A DNA stretch of 64,000 bases from Lates calcarifer (Eukaryota > Chordata > Actinopteri > Centropomidae), in contig NC_066850.1 of the NCBI RefSeq assembly GCF_001640805.2, positions 16,427,036 through 16,491,035 on the forward strand, given 5' to 3'. The notes below the pieces were generated by a model. It was not told the origin of the DNA. It saw nothing but the letters and a program-made list of their open reading frames with translations, and made no database searches. Shown here one piece after another: positions 37,901 to 48,458 of the stretch. The first letter of the stretch is position 1; each line of letters starts with the position of its first letter. A program made the position numbers and the translations under genes.

Positions 37901-40900
37901 ACCACTGGAAGCATATCTTGGGGATATGATTTCTGATAAATTTGAGACCCATTTTCATGTAACATGAGAGATTTCATCTTGCCAGAGGGCTTTAAAGGTT
38001 CTCAAACCACTTCTGATTGTATATGCAATCCATCTCTGAAAAAGATCTTAATCTGTGAGTGGTCCAGTTACCCAGTCTGTATGGTTGAGTGTGGACTGGG
38101 GTAGCTGGGAGGGAAAAGTGCAGCAATTATTTCATGCTCTCTACAGCAGCGATAGCGTCAGCGACCATAGACGAGCTGTTAGCAAGTCAATACTGTGATC
38201 CAACATCTGATCATCCGGTGTGGTCAGTTCAGTGTTTGGCTTTTAAGATTTGACAATAAGGAGCAGATATGTGGATAAGTGTGATTTACATAGCTGGAGA
38301 GAACACTCCATTATCTGCATCATTTTAATTAATAACCACGTGGCCCTGATGTAGGATCTTCAACACTAAATGCCCTCTCTTAGCTAGAAGGCTACAGGCT
38401 AACTCTGATTAATTCTAACAGATAGGAGAGGTTGCAGCCTACTAAAAACTCAAACTAGTAACCTTCCAGCAACGGGAATTCATTTAGATCACTTATGAGG
38501 ATGCTGTGTTTGAGCCATGTAGTTATCAGACTAATATACTCTTTGGAGAAGGAACAAAGGGAATGTTATGGTGTTGGTCTTGGCAGTTGGAAGTGGAATG
38601 AACCACATTACGTTGTGCTTCTCCTCATTACATTGCCAGGAAATGCATCTCAACTTCACAGTACACTGATCTGAGAGTGTACTACTTTAGTATTTCTTGT
38701 TTCCATTTCAGTTCCTCAACAGACAAACATTTAGTTACATTAAGGAGACAGATGATCAGTCACATTTTTACTATAATGAATTAGAAATGCAGTCTAGTAT
38801 TGTATGTCAAAGAATGATCAGTTGTTGGTCACGTATTGAGTCTGTGTTAAAGCATTTTGATTGGTTTTTCTGCCATGGGAGGTGTGCATGGATTGGCTGA
38901 GGGGAATGGGTGGAGAAGAGGTAGCTTGGAAAGCTCAGAGCTGATACACAGCGAGGGGAGAATGAAGTCAGGCTGGCGTACCAATCTTTCCTCTCTCTCC
39001 TCTTGGCCCGGCTACACAAGCACACAGCAGAGACACGCACACACACACACACACATCCCGCAGAATAAGACCCAGGTTAGAAACAACAGGAGTGAGGGCA
39101 CACAATGCCCACATTTGACAACAATATGACAGTAATGTATCAGCATGGCAAAACAAGTAAGCAGCACAAACAATGGCATCATAAACAAGGACTGATGAGG
39201 GCTGTGTAAAAATATAGGATGAGTGGAACCTTAGACATGAGACACGTGCAAAACAAAGTAAAGCCATCATTTGGCATTCAACAGTGCAATAACAGCAACA
39301 GATGATTCACTATGTCATTCTATTCCTAACTCAAAATAAAAACACAGAGAGCAACAACAATACAAACAATGGTATGTTAATTTGTCATATGTAATAGCAA
39401 TAAAATAATAATAGTAAAAGAGAGGGAAAACGTATACAGTTTACATTACATTTAGTAGTACAGTCCATTGTAAGTCACATGCATCCTAACTACCAAGGTA
39501 CAGAGGACAAGCCTCACTGAGCACAATGTTTACAGAAACTCAGTGTTAATGGGGATTTATCAGGAATTCCTACATCCTTACATTGTTCTGAAATTACACC
39601 GTGACAGCAACACTGGTGTGATAAGGGAATTTTTAAAGCAGAGATATATTAATTTCGAAACTGAAAACATCTGACCACAGTATGGCTTTTTCCAACACCA
39701 CATGACTGTTTTTAGACCTTAACAGGTAATAAAACTGATACTGGTAACAGCAGAGTTCCTGCACTAAAATCACCTTCTAACCTCAAACTCACTGAACACA
39801 AACCACAATGATAAGAGGCAGGGAGGGAATAAGTGAAGTTCACAGGCTACGTGCCATGTCGAGGACGAACGTGCGTCTCCTCATGTGATCAAATGACAGA
39901 GAGCAGCAATGACCTCCAGCAGAACAACTTGTGCAACTTTCACTTTGAGATGGCTTTTTCTCTCAGTTATGCCAAAAACGTAAACTGTGTTACTCCTAAA
40001 TCAAGCACTGTCAGTTGGAGCAGTTGGTGGTGTGACAGGCAATGTCAAGAAACTGGGACTGAAATTCCCCCTGTCACATTTATTAATAAAAGACATCACT
40101 AATGGATGGGAAGATGAGCACTTGATTGTCTTCCAGGCCATCACAGCACCTCACACATGCTCACACAAACACAGGTCAGAGGTCAGGGTCATGTACAGAC
40201 TGTGGGGATTCACTATGTTGTTCAAAGGGACTTGATCAGGAAAGATGCATATGAAAGCCTATTTTGTTACTTCTCTGTGTTAAGGATCATCTTGCTAACC
40301 ACAAGGCCACCATTTCCCACATCAGGCCAACAGCCTCAAGTTCACTTCACATTTTAGTTGTGCAAACTACTCAGATAAACTGGTGATGTAACATCCTGCT
40401 GGTCAACTTATCTTATACTTGTCAGTTATTTCATAAGCTTAGACTCCACCTTTTAGTTACTCAGTAGACTTTGATACAGCAGCTTGCCCCACTTCCAGTG
40501 CATGTAAATTTAGCTCAAAAGTTCAGACATCTACCAGCCTTCATTTTGCCAAACTGACCATTCACTAAGCCCCACCCCCCCAGCCCTGCAAGAATATATC
40601 AGAAATTGGCAGTTGTTGGACCAACGGTGTCTGGTTGGTCCAACACCTGGGTAGGAAATTTTTTACATACTGCCCAACCATAATAGCCCCACATGCTGCT
40701 GTTTGCAGCTTACATTAGACACTTCCTAAGAGAACATAACATTTAACATCCACACTCTCTATATCATTATCACTAAATCCCCCATGTACACCATTACAGC
40801 ATGTGGAAAAATCCAAAATTTGACATATATATCTATTATGGCTAGTTATAATTGCTCAGCTATGATTGGACAATTGCTGGGGAGGGCTTTGAGAAGAAAA

Positions 40901-41409
40901 TGTCATCTGATGGAAGCTAAAAACTACTTTAACCTTTTTACATCTATATTTTTACTGTAGTGTAGCACTCTCAACCACTATATACACAGACAAAAAACAG
41001 AAGTCTCACATGGACCTTGTAGAGGGTTTGATGATTATCAGTTCCAAAAGCTGGCTGGTGTGTGACAATATTTCTAATGGCCGAGATAATTTCAGTGTCA
41101 TGTGGCTGGAGTCTGTTCTGCGTGTTTGGGCAGAGGTTGACGTGAAAAGACAGATTCTGTGGTAATGACAGATATTTAGTGAGGCTGAGAGAAAAGTCCT
41201 ATGTGATTAAACAGTTACTGGAATGTGATGCACCAAATCACAACACAGGTTATTTCAGTGCACTTTTCATATAAAGCAGGTCTAGACCATAGGCTTTAAT
41301 AATGTTATTTACAGAGACCCAGACCCAACAATTCCCACCATGAGAAAGCACTAGGCAAGAGTGGCAAGTAAAAACTTCCTTTTAAGAGATAGAAACCTCA
41401 AGTAGAACT

Positions 41410-41495
<86 letters not shown>

Positions 41496-44400
41496 CTGTC
41501 CTCCTCTTGAGTCGAAAGAACAGGACTGTTTGTACTTGGCTGGAGAGAAGCGGGGGCCTTACAGAACATTGTGCATTTACTGTATATTAGTGTTTTGAGT
41601 GAGACAAACTGTGAGACTGTGTGTGTCTCACATTTTACACTGCGTTACAGGTAACGTACAGCTCTACAAAGAAACCACAGATAACATTTAAGTCAGAATC
41701 TATCAGTATAATGGAGAATGACTATGGAATAAGCTTTAAGGTGGGCCTGCTTGTGTTTTCAGATGTGTGTTAGTGTGTGAGGAAAGTTGTGCATTAGCCT
41801 TTGTTGTTTGGGTCTATACCAACGTGTGTTAAGACTGATTAGATCTGATTCTCTTATTCAGATGCTGTGCTGTCTAGTAGGAAGCCATCTGCTGTCCCAT
41901 ATGGCCACCCAGCAACTGAACTACGACCTGCACCGCTTCAGGAGACTGTGTGTGTGTGTGTGTGTGTGTTTTTAGAGAGAGGAAACAATGTGAATATAAT
42001 CAGTATTATAAAATGCTTAAGATGCAACAACTCAATTTCATGACAAAGGCGAGAGAAGAAAATAGAAATTAAATGTTTCAAATGATTAACATGATCCTGT
42101 GGAAACTGTTTGATCACAAAACACACAAAAAAGGCAGGTCAAATAAACAAATAGCTGAAGCGCCATCAATCAATCGCACATGATTTGAAATGACTGCAAA
42201 AAGATTCCTCACATTCCTTAAAGAAAAGAAAACAACTCTTTTCTGCTTGATTAACAGAATCAGTCACAACAAGCTGGTTGTTGATTGGTGAAGCTTGCAG
42301 AACGGTAAAGTTACCTGGAGACAGGCCAGCAGCCAGTCACAGGCCAGGGCCTGAGGAACCTTGTCTAAACTACAAACAGGAGACTCATCTATCTGTAACA
42401 CAGAGGAACCAGTGTACAGTAGGGTGCACAGAAGCGACACACATGCGTTACATGGGTTATATCTGGAAACCACAGTGGAGGGGTTCAACTGATGTAAATT
42501 CAGACAAAATAGACTCTTCCTGCTGTTTGTGCACCGAGAGCATGAGTCAGTGTAATAGGGATGTTTTATTTACTTGCACCAACAACTGATTAAAAAACAG
42601 ACAGATCTCAATATTTTCTGAAGGAAAAATAACTAGAACATGATTCGTACAAAATATATTTAAAAATGAGTAAATGATAGAGAAAAAAGGGAGAAAGACA
42701 AATGCCAAGAAAAATTCATAAAATGACATGAGAAATAAGTTGTTTAAATTAGCTCAAATGTGCTCTCAGTGTTGGACCTGTTGGTGCATGCTCAGGTGTA
42801 CATGCAAATGCATATGTGCACAAAAATGCCAAAAACAACCACCTTTTTTAACCGTAGAGTTTGTTGCATATTGTACTGTCGACTCACATTACTGGATATT
42901 TTTAAATGATTTATCTAAGAAGTGTGTAATTATATCAACAAAAAAATCAGAGGCCTGGTGCAAGTAATGGTACCAAAGTTTGTGTCTCAGATATGATATG
43001 TTATGTAAAAGAAAACACACAGATTTGGTTTGTTTTGTTTCTGGTTATAAATGAAAGGGGCCGAAACTGTCTTCCATGGCTAACACTGCATGCGCAATGT
43101 GATGATTTGGTTTTTATCTGTTACTGTGTGCTTATCATCCACAAAGAAGGGTATGTGTTTAACAAAGCTTTGTAGCCAATTTTTCCCAGTAAGCCCACAG
43201 CATTGAAAATGATCTAAAATGAGGCTGAAGTATCTACACTTGAGTGTGTTAACAAGATGGCTGACTGAGCAATACATGACACTTCCCCTCAGGGATGGAG
43301 ATCTGCAGTAAAACCAGCTGTATGAAGAAGATTAGTGACATTTTAAATCTCATGGCTCTCTGTAAATAGTAATGCATAAATTATTTCATTATGCATGCAC
43401 AAAGAAATGTGCAGGCATGTTACAAGTACTTCTGCAAGTGCATAATCAAAGTCTCTTTTATATGCACACACATGCACATGTAGAAATACAAGGCCCAAAC
43501 ACCTCCAACCACAGCTACTATTTTATTCTTTAGCACCAAGCTAACAAAAATGCAAGTTTAGCAATGCAAGCAGTCAGTGCTGGCTGTCCTGCTGAACAAG
43601 GCGCCAAGCTCTAACTCTCTACAGTGCTGTTTGACTAAGCTGCACTGCTGAACAAGGCATGGGGTGACATTAGGAGTATATACCACCCAGCAAAGCTGAA
43701 CAGGATAAAAAATGAGTCTGAGAAGTGGTGCCACAATTTATCTAGCTTACCTTTATAAAGCAGTGTAATCTGTGCAGGTGTTTGTGAAAGTAAAAGATGA
43801 ATGGTGAATAGTTATACCTGGGAGCCTCCAGCGATGGGGATGACACAAGTGAGGAGATTTCCAATCACCGTTTCCAAAGGGACAGTCAGGCCATCTACAT
43901 GGATGGTGTAGATCAGACCCAGACAGTTCTGTTCAATCAAGAGGGAGGAATGCAGTGGTGAATAGGTGAGCAATATGATGAGCAATATCAATGAAATGTT
44001 ATTAAAATAATAAATTCCATACCATGCAATAACGCCATTTGCTCTGTAATATGCCACTACACAAAAACTAAAGAGCTACAGTTAACAGTTAAACCACAAT
44101 AATGTTTTTGTCCAGTGTTGTGTTTCAGCCACCTTCTGTGTTCATTCAGGAAAAACAGGTGATGAGATAATACCATATTTGCTGGTGCACACAGTCAAAA
44201 GCATACAATAGAACCTGAAATGGTGGAGTAACAGAGCGCAAAAACTGTTGTGTGTGCCGTACCCTGAACACCTCAGTGTAGTCCAGTCGGGACACCAGCA
44301 CCAGGCTCTTAGGGGCAAAGACCTTCGCTGGCTGGACGACAGCCAGCTCCTCATCCACCTCATCTGCTTCGCTGGCCTCAGCCTTCTGCAGCTTAACACA

Positions 44401-46136
44401 GAGCAGAAGAGATACAGCTGCAATCACATCAGGCTGAGATAAACCTGATTTACAAAGGGGTTTCCAATTAAAAACACAAAAAATAAGAGATCCCCAAGAC
44501 ATTAAACAGCTGACGTCTTTCGTACCTGTGGGTTGTCCAGGTCCTCCCAGAAGGTAAAGCAGGCACAGTAGTGACGCTCTGAGTTGATGTCAGTCAAAAC
44601 CGCTACAAAGAAAGAGGCAGGCTGCCGCTCAGGAACCAGCTGCCAGCCACTGGGCTGACAGAACTAGAGAGGAGGAAGGAGGAGGAGGAGAAAGAAAAGG
44701 GTAAGGAGATGAAGGGAAAAAAAGGGGGAAAAAAGACAGACGGAGATGGATTAGTTTACGTACCAACCTGGCAACCTGGGTGACATATCAGCACCCCAGG
44801 GTGATTCATCCAGGGCTGGGCTATCATTAACTCAACAAAACCGGTTCTGAAACTTTCCGTCTGCTTTAATAATATGACAAAACCCCCAAAGCACTAACTG
44901 AATGATGTGAACAGAGATGGAAGTGCATTTTGTTCTCATTTCTAATCACACTGATTTAAAGAGGATAGAGTATATGATTTTCAAATATTTACTTGCACAA
45001 GAAAAATGGTGCAATCAGCACGGTCAGTGTTGACTGAGTTGAGCAAATGATAGAAAGTCAATATTAGCAGTGTTTTTTTTTGTTATACGGTGTTATTATA
45101 TTATGGTCATTATTCACTAGGTTGCATCACTTACTAGATGACTTGATCTGAAGTTGGCCTACAACTGGCATGTGTAAACATGTTACACATACCATTTGCT
45201 GGTTCCTTTTATCTTTAGTCAGGCCACATTGAAACCATTTATGTAGCCATTTTTAGATGCAGATACAGATGCACTAACTCAGCAGGTGCATTAGGAATGC
45301 ACCACTCTGACCTAAGGACCTGATAGGATTCAGATGCCCAAACTCAGTATTTGCCCATACTGAGGTCTGATCTAATGCCAGTGCTCTTATTTTCTGAAAT
45401 ATTATGTCATGAAACTCTCTGTGTTGTGTGATATGTGTAAGCTAACTAGGGCTCCAACTAATAATTATTTTCATTATTGATTAACCTAACAAAGTCTATG
45501 TCAGGTAAAAAAAAAAAAAAAAAAAAAAGTAGGGGGAAAAAATCACCTATCACAACTTTCCAGAACTCAAAGTGGCGTCCTTAAACTGCTCACTTTGTTC
45601 AACCAATAGTCCAAAACTCAAAAATATTTAATTTACTATTGTATATTACAAAGACAGCTAATATGTACATATATGAGAAGCTGGAACAAACAAATAGTTA
45701 GCATTTTTTGCATAAAAGATTTTTTTTTTTTTTTAATTGACTAATCGATGAATTGGCTATTCCTTGCAGCTCTAACACTAACTACAGAACAGAAGTGTTT
45801 TTTCCAGACAAAAACTGAAGCTCCTCTAAGTTTCATTACCATATAATAACATTTTGGTCTAGGCAAAGTTTCATAATAGCCGTGTCCAAATGTGAACAAT
45901 GCATTAGTTTTTACTTCAAGTCTTGTAATACTGGCAGCTGTGCCTTGCCCTAACCAATGAGCTGACCCAGGAACTCCTTGCCTTGACAGGGTTAAGTGCC
46001 TTGTTCTACTCCAGAGATACACAGGAACATGTCTGTGTGTGTTGACTTACCAGCTCTATGCCTTGTGGGAATGGGCTGTCCTCCCAGTCTTTCTCAGGAA
46101 ACCGCTGGAGAATGCGACCTTGACCTTCACCCTCCA
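14689..46136 (-). CDS. SBF1: SBF1 (MTMR5), SET-binding factor 1, myotubularin-related pseudophosphatase; 40 coding exons, first exon missing
   Basis: SBF1 is a DENN-domain guanine-nucleotide exchange factor (Rab family) with an inactive myotubularin domain that partners with active MTMR2-type lipid phosphatases at endosomal membranes; loss in humans causes Charcot-Marie-Tooth type 4B3 (family knowledge). I joined 40 minus-strand exons from 46136 to 14689. They total 5,666 bases (about 1,887 residues plus stop) with every phase matching. Domain order is uDENN, cDENN, dDENN, SBF2, GRAM, pseudophosphatase, coiled-coil-like linker and PH, as in vertebrate SBF1. The human protein is close to 1,870-1,890 residues, so only the initiating exon (about 20 residues, expected to start MARLADYF) is missing. 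I did not find it between 46137 and 64000. SBF1 is preferred over SBF2 from the detailed sequence and from the PPP6R2 neighbour. Confidence 0.95.
15126..15545 (+). pseudogene. Non-LTR retrotransposon (RTE-like) reverse-transcriptase C-terminal relic
   Basis: It lies in the last SBF1 intron on the opposite strand. The frame starting at 15131 reads [53 protein letters not shown], and further on [13 protein letters not shown] sequence. These follow the order of the conserved C-terminal blocks of a fish LINE open reading frame I know ([38 protein letters not shown]). The segment between ELLPQ and the HEL block is deleted, so the copy is dead. The clade call is from memory. Confidence 0.65.
17110..21834 (-). 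CDS. SBF1: SBF1 exons: myotubularin pseudophosphatase domain
   Basis: Exons: 21627-21834, 21338-21534, 20873-21010, 20640-20735, 20277-20351, 19563-19735, 19224-19400, 19032-19133, 18765-18950, 17364-17490 and 17110-17240. Landmarks are [128 protein letters not shown] and [11 protein letters not shown]. The active myotubularin loop HCSDGWDRT is changed to SLEDGWDVT, losing the catalytic Cys and Arg, as in known MTMR5. The downstream part [20 protein letters not shown] and [20 protein letters not shown] is conserved. The exons at 20640 and 20277 are phase 1-1 and could be skipped in frame. Confidence 0.95.
18042..18600 (+). pseudogene. L1-like LINE ORF2 C-terminal relic
   Basis: It lies in the SBF1 intron 17491-18764, opposite to the gene. 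The frame 18042-18431 contains [41 protein letters not shown] and [13 protein letters not shown]. These are spaced as in the ORF2 C-terminus of fish L1-type elements (SICARHGLIQFKVVHR, SKSKLA, DLTHMFWSCP, FWQSIFNTLSE). The zinc-knuckle Cys residues are lost and the copy is truncated on the left. No target-site duplication was found by eye. Confidence 0.65.
20412..20445. repeat. (AC)n microsatellite
   Basis: Seventeen AC units, about 60 bases beyond the acceptor of the SBF1 exon 20277-20351. Confidence 0.95.
22331..25344 (-). CDS. SBF1: SBF1 exons: GRAM (PH-G) domain
   Basis: Exons: 25152-25344, 24925-25052, 24642-24817 and 22331-22467. They read [114 protein letters not shown] and [20 protein letters not shown]. 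The GRAM fold binds phosphoinositide membranes in myotubularins (family knowledge). The intron 22468-24641 contains a 38-base TG run, an AC-type run and a dispersed fish repeat. Confidence 0.95.
22880..22928. repeat. Compound (GA)n(TG)n microsatellite
   Basis: A short AG run is followed by 19 TG units (22891-22928). SBF1 intron 22468-24641. Confidence 0.95.
23303..23520. repeat. Dispersed fish repeat (unclassified), partial
   Basis: Contains ATTAAAGGAACAATCCGACA, TTTCTTGCAGAAAGTTAGAT, CACCTCTAAAGCTCA, TTTGTTTAATTTGTGCAAAA and TGTTGTGGTTTTA in the order of a repeat common in teleost introns. It lies in the SBF1 intron 22468-24641. Recognised from memory only. Confidence 0.55.
25345..26733 (-). 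other. SBF1 intron between SBF2 and GRAM exons
   Basis: 1.4 kb with no required exon: PPIQK joins PKLLRP in phase 0. The part next to the 26734 exon stays open in the coding frame for about 165 bases and contains a strong donor-like AG|GTACGT at 26618. Confidence 0.7.
26734..28907 (-). CDS. SBF1: SBF1 exons: SBF2 domain
   Basis: Exons: 28795-28907, 28515-28664, 28174-28242, 27771-27923, 27273-27538, 26944-27116 and 26734-26807. The 69-base exon at 28174-28242 reads [20 protein letters not shown] and is short and easily missed; it is needed to match vertebrate SBF1. Other landmarks are [94 protein letters not shown] and [20 protein letters not shown]. The SBF2 domain is the conserved helical region specific to MTMR5 and MTMR13. 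The last exon ends PPIQK and joins PKLLRP of the next exon in phase 0. The frame stays open past its donor into the intron (see findings). Confidence 0.95.
29304..31037 (-). CDS. SBF1: SBF1 exons: dDENN and following helices
   Basis: Exons: 30960-31037, 30648-30761, 30354-30482, 29688-29786 and 29304-29511. They read [88 protein letters not shown] and [16 protein letters not shown]. This completes the DENN exchange module and enters the linker to the SBF2 domain. All but the last are phase 0 at both ends. Intron 31038-35035 before this block is repeat-rich. Confidence 0.95.
31038..35035 (-). other. SBF1 intron, 4 kb
   Basis: No supported exon. Holds the dispersed repeat at 33127-33510, a perfect hairpin at 34558-34586 and AT-rich filler. 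All frames in it are short and look random. Confidence 0.7.
33127..33510. repeat. Dispersed fish repeat (unclassified), single copy
   Basis: Sequence runs such as GGTGGTGGAAAAAGTATTCA, TTTTACTTAAGCAGAAGTAC, AAACAGCATTTTATTGTTGT and AAAAAGTACAATATCTCCCT match a repeat I know from many percomorph genomes. It lies in the SBF1 intron 31038-35035. The call is from memory; class and exact ends are unknown. Confidence 0.55.
35036..37064 (-). CDS. SBF1: SBF1 exons: cDENN core
   Basis: Exons: 36959-37064, 36697-36829, 36411-36519 and 35036-35149. Landmarks are [81 protein letters not shown] and [16 protein letters not shown]. This is the central DENN module, which forms most of the Rab-binding surface in DENN proteins (family knowledge). 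Two exons begin or end in donor-like contexts, for example the exon at 36697-36829 begins GTATAG right after its acceptor. A 6.7-kb intron (37065-43817) separates this block from the uDENN exons. Confidence 0.95.
37065..43817 (-). other. SBF1 intron, 6.7 kb, between uDENN and cDENN exons
   Basis: No exon is required here by homology: GGSQ of the upstream exon joins [10 protein letters not shown] directly in mammals. It contains the GA run, an AC run and two phase-0 candidate cassette exons (42315-42392 and 41010-41156) described in the findings. The sequence at about 40540-41165 may be an unclassified dispersed repeat. Confidence 0.65.
41411..41491. repeat. (GA)n microsatellite, about 81 bases
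   Basis: Nearly pure GA dinucleotide run with one interruption (AGAGGAGAG at about 41441-41449). It lies in the 6.7-kb SBF1 intron between the uDENN and cDENN exons. Confidence 0.95.
43818..46136 (-). CDS. SBF1: SBF1 exons: uDENN and start of cDENN
   Basis: Exons in transcript order: 46051-46136, 44526-44663, 44263-44391 and 43818-43928. The first begins two bases into a codon, so the missing exon 1 must end in phase 1. Landmarks are [47 protein letters not shown], an acidic linker [30 protein letters not shown] and [12 protein letters not shown]...[17 protein letters not shown]. These correspond to the N-terminal longin-like uDENN module of the exchange factor. All four exons are conserved in length and order with the mammalian gene as I know it. 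Confidence 0.95.
45447..45774. mobile_element. Non-autonomous hAT-like element
   Basis: The ends are imperfect inverted repeats: TAGGGCTCCAA at the left and the reverse complement of TAGAGCTGCAA at the right (9 of 11 match). The flanks AAGCTAAC and ACACTAAC resemble a degraded 8-base target duplication (6 of 8), as made by hAT transposases. The interior matches a dispersed fish repeat I recognise (CATTATTGATTAA, CAATAGTCCAAAACTCAAA, AGAAGCTGGAA) and contains long A and T runs. There is no coding capacity. It lies in the SBF1 intron between the first and second reconstructed exons. Confidence 0.7.
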
Positions 46137-47580
46137 CTGTAGAGACACAGACAGGGACACATACAGAGTTCATTTCTTTTTCATTAAGATTGTTTGTTGT
46201 CTGTTTATTTCGTCTAATATGCTCCTTAAACGTTTTTCAAGCTATACAGCATTCTTTGTTGTGTTTTATTATTTGTATGTTGGCATATAAACTCTGAAGT
46301 CAAATAATCATGTTAAAAGAAAATGTACGTCTTGCTGCATGACGTCAAACATAATTTTGCTGGCACTCGTCAAAGAATGGCAATGTCTTCAAATCTGAAA
46401 ATTACAGTCCACAAACAGTCACACGTAACACAACAAATTACAGAGTTAGCTGTTAGCTGTCTTCCACTGTCAAACGGCGGTATCACCTTGCTTGCATTTT
46501 ATGGCAACTTTCAGCACTATACTAACAAGGGAGGAAATTATGGTCATTTACTCACTAGACCTGTCTTACAATAGATGTGAGTTCCCAGGGCTTGGGAGCA
46601 GTGATATCATGTCACATGACCAACCACTGCGTACATCCCGACCTATACGGCCAGTCTGTATTGCGCTCGCAATTTACTTTGCTTTATGATATTCTTGTTC
46701 TTTCGTTAATGCATTGCTGCTTCCCACTACTTAAAAACACCAACGCATTTGGCCTCTGCCAATGGAAATAATATACATATTTATCTGCATATACAGTAGC
46801 GAAGTGTGATCTGATCACATGAGGTCATTTCAAACACATTGGGACGCATCCTAAAGCCAGGTGTGACCTGACGTACTTAGAGCTGTCCAACTCCATTCAG
46901 CTCTGCAGTGGTCAGCTGAGCAGTGATGTGCACAGTGAACTCACAGGAATTAGTATATTATCAGTATAGTAAGAACCTGTTTTTGGATTTCTGTTACTTC
47001 AGTTTCTAGATAGTCAGCCAATAAAATCAGCCATCAATGTATCTGTCAGGCTCTAATATGGTGTTTGTAGTGCCATGGGTCATTAAAGCAAGAGTACACC
47101 ATGTTAAATATATAATGAAAAGCCATGTGGCCAACAAATTAGTTGGCAAAATAATTCTGAGAAACATCAGTTAGTTACAGCAGTATTTTTAACATATACT
47201 GTATTAGTCTTTTATATGAGTCCATATCTGCTTGTTAAACAGTAGTGGGATGTGTTAAAATGCTTGTTTGCCGTTTTGCTGGTTTGTTGGTTAATGAGGC
47301 CATTTTCACTGTTGGCCAGAGCCTGGCTCATCACAGCAGCACAATGACATGACAAAGGCTGACTTATGTAACCATCACAAGCCTGTCTTTCAGCTTAGTT
47401 CCATCTGAAGCCCTGCAGGTTGCTTAATGGTGGCATTCATCTGCACAGAGAATACACTTTTTACTTTTAATTCATATTATGTAAATCTAGCATAAAACAG
47501 TACTAAAAAAATATATCCTATGCTAAATAAAGAGTCAGCATTTAGACCAAACCTGGATGTTTTGTACTAAATTTTGCCTC

Positions 47581-47612
<32 letters not shown>

Positions 47613-48427
47613 AGAGTGAAAGCCTGTGGGCCTTTACCAAGGGAACTAAAACAGAAGCACAGACACACAGAGACAATACACAAACAGCAAGTAGGCCAGC
47701 TCCCAAAACACACAGAGAAATGCTGAAGTCATCCCCTCTCCCTTGCGAATTAGGGATATGTGGACACTTGTGAGAGTGGTGCTCTGGGATCAAGTCCTCA
47801 AAGTCAGGAGGTTAATTTCTTTTTAGTTTTGAGATGACTGTCCCTACTTCCTGAGCCCCAACCTGTTCTAGAGTGAATCAGAGGTGAAAAATGTGTTATT
47901 TTACAAGAGGAGGTGTCAATTTTATTATATTATATAGTTTATATTATATATTTATAGTGCATTTTAGGCATCACAGGCCAAAAATATGTTTCTGTCTGTG
48001 AGACAATGTACATACCAAAACTGGCTGTTTGTGGTTGTGTAGGGAGAACAATGACAGATTTCCATTCATCTGTGCTAGCATATGCAATGCAAATAGTAAA
48101 GTCTACATAAAAATAAACTATCCTTTACACAACAGAGCTGTAAAGTGTTTAATAGACTGCTGTATAATAGTCAACTAAAGAGGTATAAATATATCACAGT
48201 CAGCTGGTAAAAGGGACTTTGTCATGACACTTAAGAACGTGACTTAGCCAACCCCCTTGGTACACTGTGATGAGTCATCTGGTACAGTATACTGGAGCTG
48301 ATGCATGCTGGGACTTGATGGCACCTCCCAACAATCTCCTCAGGGAGGCTGATCTTAAAAGGCGAGAATGTGTCACTTGGTACAGCTCTATGTTATATAG
48401 GTGTGTCAGGCACACACACATGAGAAG

Positions 48428-48458
<31 letters not shown>

